Positions 50,021 to 63,106 of a stretch of DNA of 64,000 bases are shown here, one piece after another; within the stretch, counting starts at the first letter, position 1; every line of letters begins with the position of its first letter. Below the pieces are notes generated by a model. The model had not been told where the DNA came from and ran no database searches. It saw only the letters and a program-made list of their open reading frames with translations. The translations under genes and the position numbers were made by a program. Source of the stretch: Paulownia fortunei (Eukaryota > Streptophyta > Magnoliopsida > Lamiales > Paulowniaceae); contig CM033111.1 in NCBI GenBank assembly GCA_019321725.1, positions 4,030,001 through 4,094,000 on the forward strand. The letters run 5' to 3'.

Positions 50021-53000
50021 ATGGCGAAGAGAAGCCCGGAATTGCAGGTCTATAATAGCATGACGAAGCAGAAGGAAATATTTAAGCCCAGAGTCGAGGG
50101 CAAAGTCGGAATGTACGTTTGCGGCGTCACCTCCTACGACCTCAGCCATATTGGCCACGCGCGTGCCTACGTGGCATTCGACGTTCTATACAGGTTACCC
50201 TTTTAGGCCTTTTTATTGGGATTTGTTCGTTTAATTCTGTGGAAAATGAGGTGTAATTGTCTGTTTTGATGAATTTATGTGGAAAATTGTGGTATTTGTT
50301 GCGTTTTTCTGTATTCACCTGTTGCAAGGTTTCTAGCCTCTGAAGCTTGCATCTGGTCTGGTGGCATAATTTGAAGTTTTGTAGTTGGAATTTATAATGT
50401 GTATATAAAAATTGCGTTCTTAAGGTAAGATTTTTGGATACTTAATGGGAATATACGAACATATAGATGGTGCAAGTGGCGAGCCTGCAGAATTTGGGGT
50501 AGGATGTGGAAGTTTTGATTTGGGATGTCCTAAATGTAGTAAATTGAAATATGAGACTATACCTCTGAGTTCTTCCATTGACTCAGTAACTTGGATCGTA
50601 GGTTTAACAGGGATTAGCTCCTGATAACTGGATGTTGAACTTGATAGAAATTTCCGGTCAAGGATCAGATGAGGCTTTTGTTTTTTGTGGTTGAGAGTAG
50701 TTTAGAGATGCAAGTATTTTGGGTTAAAAGTCGGTAGCTTCGGGGCTCGTGGACTGATTGACAGCAATTTTTTTCATTGTATAATTTTAAACAGAATTTT
50801 TCATTTATAAAGGAAAAGCGTAATAAAGTTAGTGCCATTTTAATGGGGCAAGACCATCTTTGCTAAAATGTAAGTTAGAATAGTGTATTTTATTGCTTTA
50901 ATTTGCCTGACATAAACGAATTTTGGAAGACATTTTCTTTATGAACTTGCACTGTGTGTGTATGCAATCCGTGTGATGATTTCTTCTATTGTTTGTGCTA
51001 GTGGGTAGTGTTGCTTTTGCGTTATCCACCTTTGTATTCTGTCTGAAATGTATTTGTTGCAATTTAATGCCGCAGATATCTGAAATATTTGGGCTATGAG
51101 GTGGTTTATGTTCGCAATTTCACTGATGTCGATGACAAGGTGAGATATCCTTGACTAATGTGACTATTGATCACTGAAAATGCTCAATATTTTAATAGAA
51201 GCAAGTATTATGAAGTGGGCCCATAAATGATCTATATACCAGGTTTTATTGCCAAAGGAGAAAATTAACATCCAAAATAATTATAAATGAGGAAAGAAAG
51301 GTGAGGAATTGCAAAAACGAGAACAAGGGTCTGGCATTTATTGATGTAAGGATGACAACTTATTAAAAGATCAAGAAAAGAATCTATAGAACATATTTAT
51401 TAATTTAAGTTGGGAAAGGGGAAAATGTGTATTTTTTCCTCAATAATGTCAAAATGCAAGGCCTTTTGTTATAGAAGTATATATTTTAAAGTGCAGCGTT
51501 TTAATGGTTAAATACATATTCATGCACATTCTTACAATACTTTGTTTGTATGCATGTGGATCTATATTAGATAGCCAGATGAATGTGGAATGAGGGGCAT
51601 GGATTTCAGTTTTAGAGGGGGTGTGTTCTGTTAAAATTTGACTGCATGTAAGAAAAATTAATGTTAATTTGATTGATTTTAGTTGATGTACTATGTTGTC
51701 ATGTCCCACACTGTCAAGAGGTATATACTTTCAGGTCGCATTTGGATCTCAGGGAAGGATTTGGGGCTGAGGATTTCCAATGACTCCTCCACTACTGGGA
51801 GGACTTCAATTCAAACGTAATGATTAAAAAACACTGCAAAATATTGCTTAAGGATTTGAAACTCATAGTAACTCAAAATTATCCAAACAAGTGCAATGAA
51901 TTTGTTATTAGATATTTGAAATAATCCTTAGCTCCCTTTTTCAACCAAGACACACTTTCAGTAGAATTTTATGTTATTTAATTTATTTTGTGTATGGCTG
52001 TGGTAAGATGTCTCTGTCAGTCCTTGAAGTTGTACATTATAATCCTCCTACTTATGTTAAGAATCCTACTATCTAAAATAACCAATGATAAATAATTTTT
52101 TTTGAGAGGATAGAATGCTAAAAGTTCACTACTGATTGTTTAGAAAGCAACGTTCAAACCAACTCCACTTGCTCCACTTTTTCCATTCTCTTCTTTAGCC
52201 TGTTATTTCATCATTTAGAACTTGATTATTAGTTAAATTGTAAAATGCGTGAATCTTTCCTTGCTTTCAACAAGCTGGCTCTAACTAATTCATCTTCAAA
52301 TATTAATTAGGTTTTTTAGGTGACATCTGTTGATTGAGAGTGGTACTTGGGTATAACATATTAGATGGCCGTGGTCATTGCAGATTGTAAATTTACTGGG
52401 ATTTGAAAGCGTATTGCAACCATTAGGTATTCCAGTCTAGAGATGTTATTAGGTCTGTAGGTGGTAATCATTTCATCCTGCACACTAGACCTGGCAAATT
52501 TGGTTAATATCTTTAATTTGGTTTGCTGATGTTGTTGCCTCTATTTTTAATCAATGTAATCTGCCAAAAAGATTGAAGGCTAATGATTGGTAGTGCTTTG
52601 CTTTTGTATTTGCAATGTTACTTAGATCAGCTTTTATGTGATGGTTCTGAGCAATTGATTTTCAGATTATTCGAAGAGCTAATGAGGTTGGGGAGGATCC
52701 AAAAGCATTGAGTGGTAGGTTTTGCCAGGAGTTTCTTAATGACATGGCTGATCTCCAATGCCTTCTCCCCACACACCAGCCACGTGTCACTGATCATATG
52801 GAGCAAATCAAGGACATGATAGCTCAGGTTCTTCGCATGCACTCATTATGGATAAACATCAGGATCTTTTGAATCATGCTTTCAACTTGGTCTCTCTATA
52901 GGGGTCTGTCTGCATGCTTATGTTTGTAGATCTAAGCATGAGCATTTTTAAAACCTATGACATGAAGTGATGCAAAATTTTACTCATAAGATTAGTATTT

Positions 53001-55905
53001 TAGCTCAGTGATTGTACTAAGATATCTTGACCATGGCTTTATTTAATACTATCATATGGTAGTTTTATTATTAATGAAAGTTGATGTCATTTTCTTCGTA
53101 CTCTCTGTTAATTGTGGTGGTGAGGAGCAGTGAAAGGTTTTTACAACCTTGTTGAGTTCAGAAGAAAGTTTCTTCCATTTCTGCTATTCTTTCTAATTAG
53201 TTCTCTTCTGTCAATTTGGGTCTGGTTGTTGCAGATTATCAGCAATGGTTGTGCTTATGCTGTTGATGGTGATGTTTACTTCTCCGTTGATAATTTCCCA
53301 AATTATGGTATTCTATCGGGACGGAAGTTAGAAGATAACAGAGCTGGGGAAAGAGTTGCTGTTGATGAGAGGAAGCGAAACCCTGCAGATTTTGCCTTGT
53401 GGAAGGTGAAAATTTGGATTTTACCACTCGAACTTTCATCATTTGCCTCTTGCATGCCTCAGTAGAATGTTTCATTTTCTTCTTTGTTTGTTGTTGCTGT
53501 TGGTTGTCTTTTTTTTTTTTTTTGTGTGTGTGTGTGCAGGCTGCAAAGCCTGGCGAGCCACTATGGGACAGCCCCTGGGGTCCCGGAAGACCAGGATGGC
53601 ATATAGAATGCAGTGCCATGAGTGCTCACTACCTGACACATTCATTTGATATTCATGGTGGTGGGATGGATTTGATATTCCCCCATCATGAAAATGAGAT
53701 TGCTCAAAGTTGTGCGGCCTGCTCAGAGAGCAAAATTAGTTACTGGATGCATAATGGTTTTGTTACCGCAAATGATGAAAAGATGTCTAAATCACTTGGA
53801 AACTTTTTCACTATTCGTGAGGTAAAAGATGCAACTAATTGTTGCCTTATGTTTGAACTTCAGGAACTACTGTTTGTTATTGTTTTACTTTTTCTTTTTG
53901 TAGGTTACAAAATTATACCATCCACTTGCATTGAGGCATTTCTTGTTGGGAACTCATTACCGTTCCCCTGTTAATTATTCAATATCACAGATAGAAATTG
54001 CATCAGAAGCGGTTTTCTATGTATATCAGGTGAAAATATGCTAATTTCTCTCATGGAATGTTTGTTGAATTCTTTTAACTCTTTTGAGGAATGCGTATTG
54101 ATTTGTTGTCTCTATGAACCACTGGTGTCTCTGAGGCTGTCTACATTTTGCTCATCACCAGCATTGCATTTGTTGACAACTGGGTAAATGGAGTGTGGTT
54201 TTATGTGGCGACTCGGCTTCTTTGGCCTTTATATGTTCTTTTTTCTAGCTATTGTCCTTCAACCTAGCAGAACCTAATTATGGAGTCTGTAATGATTATG
54301 TATTTCAATTGATACTTAACTTTATCGAGTTTATGCATGACCACTTTTTTGAAGCTTATGACATTGTTAGGTTATAGATGCTGTATGCATAACAAAGTTT
54401 ATGTTGCTTGTCGTCCATGAGATTAGTACTTGATGTGGATTTTCATCTTCCTTTGACGATCCAATTGAGACACCTACAACACAAATAGTTGGGGATGCTA
54501 TGTTTTCACAGGAAAAACACCTCCGACAATTAAGTTAGTGAGGTGTTTTGTTATAGAGATGAAATTGAAGAGGATGGTTAGAAAAAAATTAGATTATGCA
54601 CCGGACATCCTGGATTCCTGCCTGTGTTAATAATCTTGGCAGTTATTTGTAGTGTTTTCCACTACCATCATCCATGATTATACATTTAACTGTCAATAAC
54701 CGCTATGCCCCAAGCCATGCTAAACTATGCCGGTGATGGGCTGGGGTAAGGACCAGTTTCCCTAATGATAAGGGAAGGATGGATGCATTGGCTCAAACTC
54801 AAGCGTAGCTTGGCTGGTTTCAGCCCTGCTTATCATGCTTGCTGCTCCTTGGGATAGAGTTCAGCCATTTCAAGATCTAGCTATTCACATCTCGGTTCTC
54901 ATCACCTTGTATATCCAAGCCAATATCAACATTTCTGTTACATTGAACAAAATATTGGGATATTGTTATCGGTGAACAGTTTTATTGCTTCTTGTTGTCA
55001 TTGACAGACTTTGCAAGATTGTGATGATGCTTTGTTGGCATTGAAAGAAGAGAGTGGAGTAAATGGAAAAACAGTCCGTATAAGCTCTGCTGCCCAAGAA
55101 TGCATCAGTAAGCTGCATGATGAGTTCGAGACAAAATTGGCTGATGATTTGCACACACCCTCTATACTGAATGCTTCTCTTCAGGAAGCTTTGAGATTTA
55201 TGAATAGTTCTATAAACATGCTCAAGGCAGGGATTTGTAAAAATAATAGTATCTTTACATTTTTATTTTTTTCGTTTCTTTTGTGGATGTGCACACATTT
55301 ATCTGGTTGTTCTGAGACATTTGTTTCTTTATATTATCCAGAAGAAGCTGCAGAAGCAACAGCAATTATCCATTGCTAAGTCGCTTGTTGATCTACAGAA
55401 AAAAGTCAATGAAGTCTTGGATGTTCTCGGTTTGCTTTCCAGTTCAAGTTATGCTGAGGTACCATTTAACCTTCACTTTTTATCGGCGACACTATTAATG
55501 ATTCTGATGTAATTTTTTATATTGGACTCTGCTGTACAGGTTTTGCAACAACTGAAGGATAAAGCTTTAAAGAGGGCAGGGTTGACCGAAGACGAGGTTT
55601 TGCATTCGATTGAAGAAAGAATGTTAGCTAGGAAAAACAAAGAGTTCTCAAGAAGTGATCAGATCAGGAGTGATCTTGCTGCCAAGGGAATTGCTTTAAT
55701 GGATGTGGGGAAGGAAACAGTTTGGAGGCCTTGTGTGCCTGTGCAACAAGAAGAGCGAGGTGTGCCGGTTGAACACGATAAGCCTGGCCTTCCGGCTCAA
55801 CAAGAAAACCCTCCTGTACGTGATAAGTCTGGCCTTCCAGCTCAACAAGAAAACCCTCCTGTGCCAGCTGAAAAGGGCCAGTCAGTGGTACCATCTGATA
55901 AATAG
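50021..55905 (+). CDS. CysRS: Cytosolic cysteinyl-tRNA synthetase
   Basis: Nine exons: 50021-50193, 51076-51139, 52666-52827, 53235-53405, 53540-53821, 53904-54029, 55008-55226, 55342-55458, 55540-55905. They join to 559 residues in one frame. The class I signature HIGH is at 43-46 and KMSKS at 271-275. The zinc ligands expected from bacterial CysRS are present with the right spacing: Cys34, Cys214, His239, Glu243. It makes Cys-tRNA-Cys for cytosolic translation. No organelle-targeting peptide precedes the core, so it is probably the cytosolic form. Introns are GT-AG except the seventh, which appears to be GC-AG (AAG|GCAGGG). After the usual WRP ending near 500, the protein carries about 57 extra residues rich in Pro, Gln and Glu with a 15-residue repeat. 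A telo-box lies upstream. Confidence 0.95.
55777..55866 (+). repeat. 45-bp tandem repeat encoding a 15-residue repeat in the CysRS tail
   Basis: GATAAGCCTGGCCTTCCGGC at 55777 recurs at 55822 as GATAAGTCTGGCCTTCCAGC, and both continue to ACCCTCCTGT. The unit encodes [15 protein letters not shown]. It keeps frame, so the extension remains open. Confidence 0.9.
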
Positions 55906-58900
55906 CAGTATGCAGCTCTCCTACCTAACTTGTGCACTAGGTAAGTTATAGCACTCATTACTAATACCTTATACGTGTAACTTTGGAGTTTCTTTTCACT
56001 TATTGAAATTTCTTATTGTCGGTGGGTCTATACGGATTTTTTGGTGCCTTGGACCCCCTTGGAATGCCGGTAAAACTGCTTGTTCTAGTTTAGATGGAGG
56101 GTCAACTTGTTGGTAACAGTATACTTCCCATACATATTGTAAAAGTTAATTTCAATTATAATTTTACTTACTTTTTATCAGGGGTGTTCATTAAGTTTAC
56201 TGTTTGTTCACAATGAGCTCAAACTGTTGATTGCTTGAAAGCAGCTCATACATGGAGGAAAGGATTACCCATAAGAACCATAATGCACAAAATACTAGTA
56301 TAAAAGAAGGAAGTTTACGAGTGTAATGGAGAACAAATTTGCAGAATGAAATTTTATTTGTGCGAGGAAGAAAGCATTTTTGAGCAATAAATCGATTACG
56401 ACTTGGGAAGTGTCAAAGGAGTCAATTATGGTATTTAATATTCGAGGGAACATTTGTAATGGTTTTTAAAATTTGATTTCAGGTGATTATTTGTGCAGTA
56501 GTGTTTCTCATAGAATTATTTAACAGGAGATAAATATAGGAAATAATGTGATGCATTCATCTATTACAAATTTACACAAAATAGCAATACAATGTATTTT
56601 AAGTATATTACATAGGTAAAATCACACTTACTACATGATGCTAACAAATACGAGTCCAACTTGTCTTCTCTAAGAATATCATTAATAATCGATCTTACCT
56701 AGAAAAAATATGAATGTTTGTGATTGTTGTTTTCCACCTCTTTTTATGTTGATTAATATTTATCTTGTAAGCAGACAAGTTTCGGAATCAATAAAGCCCT
56801 ATTGTTTAATGAAGACATCTCCATTACAAAAAATAATTTTATGATACAGATGAATAATTGGAAAATAACCAGTCGTGCTCTTTAACAGATCATATGTCCT
56901 AAAAAAAAAAAATTCTAATCAGAACTGGAAAAGGACACGGCATTCCAAATTTTTTATTACAACTTGGTTTTCTGAAGTGCCTTGTCCAATTTTAAGGCTG
57001 AGGCTCCATATTCACTGAATAGACACGGGCAACATGAGTTTATATCCATGGGCCAGCCCACAAGGCCTGTACTGCGTTGAAAGTTGAACTCTAAAAGTGA
57101 GTCCCCACTTGGGAAACTCTCGAAAACTTGTACCAGGTACAAGAAGTAGAATTCATAATGGATAGGCAATAAAAATTTTTATTGCATTACTTATAGAGAA
57201 GACAAACATGTGTCCCTTACAATTGGATGTAGGATAACTGCATTAAGTTATTTTAAACTTAGACAAAACTTAAATTACTCCAAACTAAACTTAGAATTAT
57301 AGAGAATAATTTAATTTTCAATTCATTTAAAAATGTCCAATGAAAAGGAGAACCCATTTATGTATAGGCTTTACATATTAAAAACCCTAATCAATTAAGG
57401 AAATAAACTAAACAAGGAGGCTAAATTAATAAAATTATTCCTGATAATCTCCTAATAAAATAAGATAAAACATTCTAAATACACCAATACAACCGTTCTA
57501 TTCCCTCTCCAATCCCTCAACAATGTTAACCTTTTATTTGCATATATATGTTTGTCCATTGTCTTAATATATAGGTAGCTAAGATAGAACAATCTACACA
57601 GTTGTGCATCTCAGCAGTACACGCAAGAGCAATATGGAATTCATTTGCTAATTGATGTTATTTACCTTTGGATTGAATTATTAGTTGCTAATTTCGATCC
57701 ATGGTTTTGAATCAACACAACTTTTTAACGAAATGAAAATTATGAATTTCAAATTCACAACTTTTATTTTTGTTGAAAAAAACTTGCTTCTTGCTGGACA
57801 TCATGTATTAAAAACGAAGGGTTTAAAAAACTCTATAACAAAATTTTTAAATCCAAATGAAGTTTATTTACTTAGTATCATAATTGGGGATAAGTTTTAT
57901 ATCTTCCCACGAAAACCCTCACATCAATACTATAAATACCATTAATCTTTATTATTAAAAGGTAAGTGATTAATTACGCAGTTATATGCTCTCAAAATTT
58001 ATAATTAGCATCTATTTGCTCTAGAATTGATTTGAATATCGGAGGATTTTTGTCGGATCAATCTCCGATATCTCTAACGACTTTTATGACGTAAGAAGTG
58101 ACAAACTTAACAATCCGAGTTTAATAGGAGTACTACTAAAAAGAGTAATATCACATTCACCTCTACTCGACATGTTCTCACGCCTCAACTCGATAGTTCT
58201 TACAAACAATGCCACTTGAAGTATACATAAATTACACGTGCTAAGAAATCTCAATCAAACAACTTGACTCTTCAACTTTCACCCAAAAAAACACCTACAA
58301 AATAAGGAACTAACAATGTTGGGGTTGCGTAATAAATCCCTCTTATTCTTATACTTAAGTTAGTAAAAAAAATCTAAAGAATAATGTGAGAATACTATAA
58401 TCCCTGAATTATTTTTTCATCTTATTTATGCTGTGATTATACATACCTTTATTTTCTGCTTTCGACAACGATTTTGCACCAAAATTTGCAGCATGAAAGT
58501 TCTTTCTCAAACAAATAAAATAACGTCTTATAGTTGAGATGCATGCATATAAGCCAAACAAGCACTTAATTTCCAATTAATTTCAGCTTCAAGAATTCAA
58601 TAATACGAAAAGACTAAAATCAAACGTTCTTGATGAAGACTACAGATTTTGAGGCTGTTTTAAGCACACAAATCAAATAATTAATTAACAAGGTAGTTCC
58701 TAATTATTAGCATCATAGATGCCCTTAATGCTATATGGGGTTCATGGACAATTGATTTTTAAATAATTAAAACATTTTAATTAATTGGAGTTATAAATTT
58801 CCTTTTAATTTCTTATTGTCATCTGCCAATTACATTCCCCAAGTGAGTTTTGTTGCTTGCAAATTAAAAAGCCAAGTCTTGTATAATAATAGTAGACCAA

Positions 58901-59430
58901 CTTCATAATGGGGCGGCTTAAGTGTCATCAATTGAATAATTGCTGTCTACTGTATTTTATTGTTATTTGATCCAAGAAAAATATACACATGATTCTTAGA
59001 ATAACTATGAAAAGGAGCCCTTACATAGTTTATTTGATCCCTCATAGGGTCAATAATTTTAATGAAGGGACAGATGAAAAATGATAATGAGATTTAGTGG
59101 AACAAACCGTGTGACTCAGTGACTGGCTGCTGTCTTCACTTCATTCCTTCTAAGAATTCTTACCCATTATTATTTTGATGGTGTCCTAATCCTTTGTCTA
59201 CCTATTGATCCCACATTAATCAAGAGTTGTCATATAACTCAAGTAAGAAAAATTCTTACTTAAATTTCATTTGATTAGGCACATTAAATTACTTTGATTG
59301 ATCTTTCTGTTTAAAACGTATATTAATCGTCATGCTAATTTTAAATCTTCTTGTCTTATGATTGAGGATTAAAATTTAGGTCACAATACATAAACTCTGA
59401 ATGTAATCTATGTTCAAAGTAGCTATGAAC

Positions 59431-60240
59431 TTGCAAATGTAACACTTACCCTTAAAATTATCCTTAATATAATTAATTTAAATAGTTTTTAGTTTATTTT
59501 GAATATTTTGCATCCCAAATTTAATTTTAAATTATTTTTTATAAAAAAATATTTTAAATTATATATTTCTTAAAAAAGTTCTTAATGACTTAAGTAATTC
59601 AAAATTTAAAAACTTAAACTAATAAAAATTATAATAAATACATATAAAAATTTAAATATGAAAAAATATTTTAGTTATTTGAATTCAAAATAAAGCATTA
59701 ACTACTTAATGTAAATGAATTTTGAACTCTTTTAGATAAAATAAATAAGTATGTCTCTGTCGATATTTTGATATATATTTATATATTTTTTAAATTGAAC
59801 AAAGATATATTTCAATTAATTTTTGTCCATTTTTGAATAAGAATGCATAAATTATTTTTAATCAATTATATATATATATATATATATCTAAATTATGTTT
59901 ACAAAAATACACTTATTTACCTATATCCAAAAGTGTTCAAAATCCATATAGATTAAATAGTTAATGCTTTATTTTGAATTCAATCAATCGAGATAATTTT
60001 TTCATATTTAATATTTGGGTATTTATTGCTTTAATTATTTAAATTTGAATTACTTAAGTTACTAATTACTATTTCAAAAAATACATAATTTAAAATATTT
60101 TTTCTAATTAAAAAAAATTAAAATTGAATTTAAAATGCAAATTATTCAAAATAAACTGCAAACTACATAAATTGATTGCAATAATGATAATTTTATCTAA
60201 ATATTTAATTCACGAGGATAATTGTTACATTTACAAATTG
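59431..60240. mobile_element. AT-rich foldback element, about 810 bp
   Basis: About 59431-59770 pairs with the reverse complement of about 60240-59905. Clear matched landmarks are GAATTCAAAATAAAGCATTA at 59690 against its complement near 59965, and AAATGTAAC at 59435 against GTTACATTT near 60224. The loop is a TA run (59865-59888). Arms are about 330 bases, imperfect and noncoding. Confidence 0.75.
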
Positions 60241-60571
60241 AGGGGGATTTTATGTAATTTGTTCTAAAATTTATGGCATGTATATGGAGAAAAAGGGTTG
60301 TGTATTCATGAAACTCATATAACTCACATAATGAAATTAAGGTATACATCATGGAGAAAGAATCATGGGTCATGAAGAAGGATGGGTATTCATGGCATGG
60401 ACATGATTGCCTCACTCTGAGGAAGCTAGGTTGCTCTCACTCACCAAATATGTTTGTAGCATCAGACAAAAGCTAATCTCCTTAGAAATTTCAGCAGAAA
60501 GATTGGCTCCTCAATGGCTTTAACTTCTATATTTGTACATAGAAACTACATTGGAAGATGACTTCTCTAAG

Positions 60572-60602
60572 CCCCACCCCCACCCCCACCCCCACCCCCC
60601 CA
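60572..60602. repeat. (CCCCCA)n minisatellite with G-quadruplex potential on the minus strand
   Basis: GCCCCACCCCCACCCCCACC continues to a run of seven C. On the minus strand this is five successive G tracts with single-base loops, a strong G-quadruplex pattern. Confidence 0.85.
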
Positions 60603-62062
60603 CATAAAAGTAGGGGTTGGGCTTTTGATTGAGTACATGAAGTGGCTGTCTACATCAGTTTCAATGCACTGATGAAGGGGAAAAGTATAGGGCCCCAACC
60701 AACAGCTAGAATTTTGTATCAGGCAAAGTTGTGGGAATGGGATTGATTTAATTTTCTTGGTTTTGCCTTATGGCAACCAGTTTTAACCTTGTAATAATCC
60801 TTTCTTTCATTCTTGCATTCATATACATTTGTCAAGAAAAGCTACTTGGGATTGTGCTGCACATCCCTCTTTTCTTTTTTTGTTTTTTCCATCAAGATGG
60901 ACTCATTGTCATCATCAAAAACTTCAAAAGACAAGAAAAGCATCCAATCCAAACTAATCCCCACTTATTTATTCTCTAGTGTGTTCCTTGATAATAACTT
61001 TTAACTCCATAGGTTCCCACATCGATTTTCACTTGTTTTCGTGATCATTAGTAATTGATACTCAATTATAAATCATCTTCTTTAAAGAGTGTGAATTTGT
61101 ATTAACTCATCATGCACACTTTCCCCAATTCGTTTTTCTTTGAATCTGAATGAACTATCTCTCTTCCTCTCATTTCCATTCTATTTCTTTGCATAGTTTT
61201 TTTACACGATACTCCCATTTCCACATTCGTTTTTGAGATCAAATTCTTTTTTTATTAATTTTTAAGATGCACGTCACAATCATTGATATGAGCATTTGAA
61301 TTTAACGTAAAATTATCAAAAAAATATCAATTTGTCGAAAATATATCTGTGATTAGTTAACTCCCTTTCACACAAGAAGTGTGTGTGTGTGTGTGTGTGA
61401 GAAACGTGGTTCTTTCTATTCTCTTAAAAGTGATGTAGGAAGCACTCATGATCACTTTCGTAGGAAGTGAAGTCCAAAGCCAACAAGAAGAGGCACGCAA
61501 AGAACCGAGTTGGGGACATATACTCATAATTTTAAAAAAGCCTAACTTTGCACCGAAAAGAAGTTTGTCAATATTAAAGATTGTATCTTCTCCCTTTTGA
61601 CCATTTTTACCTTCTTTTTTTTTTAATTAAAATTTGTGGGCAGCTTTAATTTAGGTGCTTATATATCTTGGAATGCATTATCTTGTTTTCGTGCTTCCAC
61701 CTAAGCTTCCTTATACACACAGCTAGCCCATTGGCTGCTGACTATTGGCCATATACAACTTTAACTAGTATTTAATCTAATTTCTTTCCCTACTAATTCT
61801 AATCTTTTTGTCTTCTCTTTCAAGTAGTTTTTTTTTTTTTAATTTTTATTTTTAATAATTTAACTAAGTCGTTTCTTTCCATTGGGGTATGGTTTTGTAT
61901 CTAACAACATATTTTTATAACTTTTTATCATTCTTAAGATAATATAATCGCGATATGATATTCTTGATCTTAGTCTTTCTTAATTATTAGATCCTTTTCT
62001 TCCACCCATTTGTTGTCTGATACAAGTTTGGACAGCTAGCCAATTAAGCATTTATATATCAA

Positions 62063-62065
<3 letters not shown>

Positions 62066-62093
<28 letters not shown>
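62066..62093. repeat. TG microsatellite
   Basis: About 14 uninterrupted GT units. Confidence 0.9.
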
Positions 62094-63106
62094 AGGTGTA
62101 AGATATTAAATGCAAGGGTGGTTTGAGTCAAAACACATGAATTAATTATAATATACAATGAAGTTTTTAATAATCCTAAAGCTAAAAGAGCTGGTCCGCA
62201 CATATGCATTCTATATTTGTTTGAAATGTGTAGATTACACAGACTAAAATGGGTTAGGTCAGAATTTTTTGAAGGGGTAAATTACAGAAAGTAAACTCAT
62301 ACGTTAAATATAATTAATTAGACCAACATCTAAGGTTTGAATTTAAGATTTCTGTATCCATGTCAAGAAGAGAATTAAAAAAAAAAAAAAAAAACACCAA
62401 ACTTGGGGGGAAAAAGAAAAGGAAATGTGACAGTTTAGAATTCAGCTTCCACTAAAGCTTGGAAATGATGAAAGATTTGTTAACATCATAATACAAGTAA
62501 TGATTATACTTGCTATATTATATGTGGGGAAAACTTTCAATTTTTTGGGTAATCAATTTTTAATAATTATGATAAGATTCATAAGTTTCAAATCTAACTC
62601 GTATCTTATTTTTAATCATGAAAGTCATTGCTAATTACTGCTTAACTACAATTATTTATTTTTAATCATGAGAGTCATCCATGTTTAATTAATCTTTAAA
62701 ATAATTTTAGTACCTGCAATCCCATATTCTTAAATTTGAACTGGATGCTCATTGTCGGAATTATTTATTTAATTATATAGTTTTCAGTCATGTTCATGTA
62801 TTTTCTGGCTTTCACCACCTTTTCGTTGTTTGACATAAATTATGGGATAACCTTGTCATTTTATATTAAAAAAAATGAACTTAAATGTACAATAACGTAA
62901 GACTAAATAAATAATTTACAGAGTCGTCAAATTCAGAAATTCCAACTCAAATATCATAAAGTGACCCATGCATGTGAGAAATTTTCCCTTGACAAAAAAA
63001 ATAAATAAATCTGAAAATGTACAAAAATCCGACTAGGAAGAAATCAGCCATAGCTTCCTATCTAGCTGATTTATCATACCTGCTTCTAATCGAGCCGAGT
63101 TCAAAC

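Larger units (their letters stand above)
55906..63106. other. Intergenic region between CysRS and the C2H2 zinc-finger gene
   Basis: No gene is supported. It contains an 810-bp inverted repeat (59431-60240), a C-rich minisatellite (60572-60602), TG microsatellites (61380-61400, 62066-62093) and AT-rich filler. Short frames at 57.0, 57.7, 60.2 and 60.8 kb show no motif. AATAAA signals downstream of CysRS (for example near 56386) could end its transcript. Confidence 0.65.

Noticed and set aside
55236..55255. GT donors downstream of the CysRS GC donor
   Set aside because: GTAAAA gives a TAA at the junction and GTATCT shifts frame to a stop soon after, while the GC site gives a perfect phase-0 join.
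55664..55894. 76-codon antisense frame across the CysRS tail
   Set aside because: It is the complement of the tandem repeat and has no independent support.
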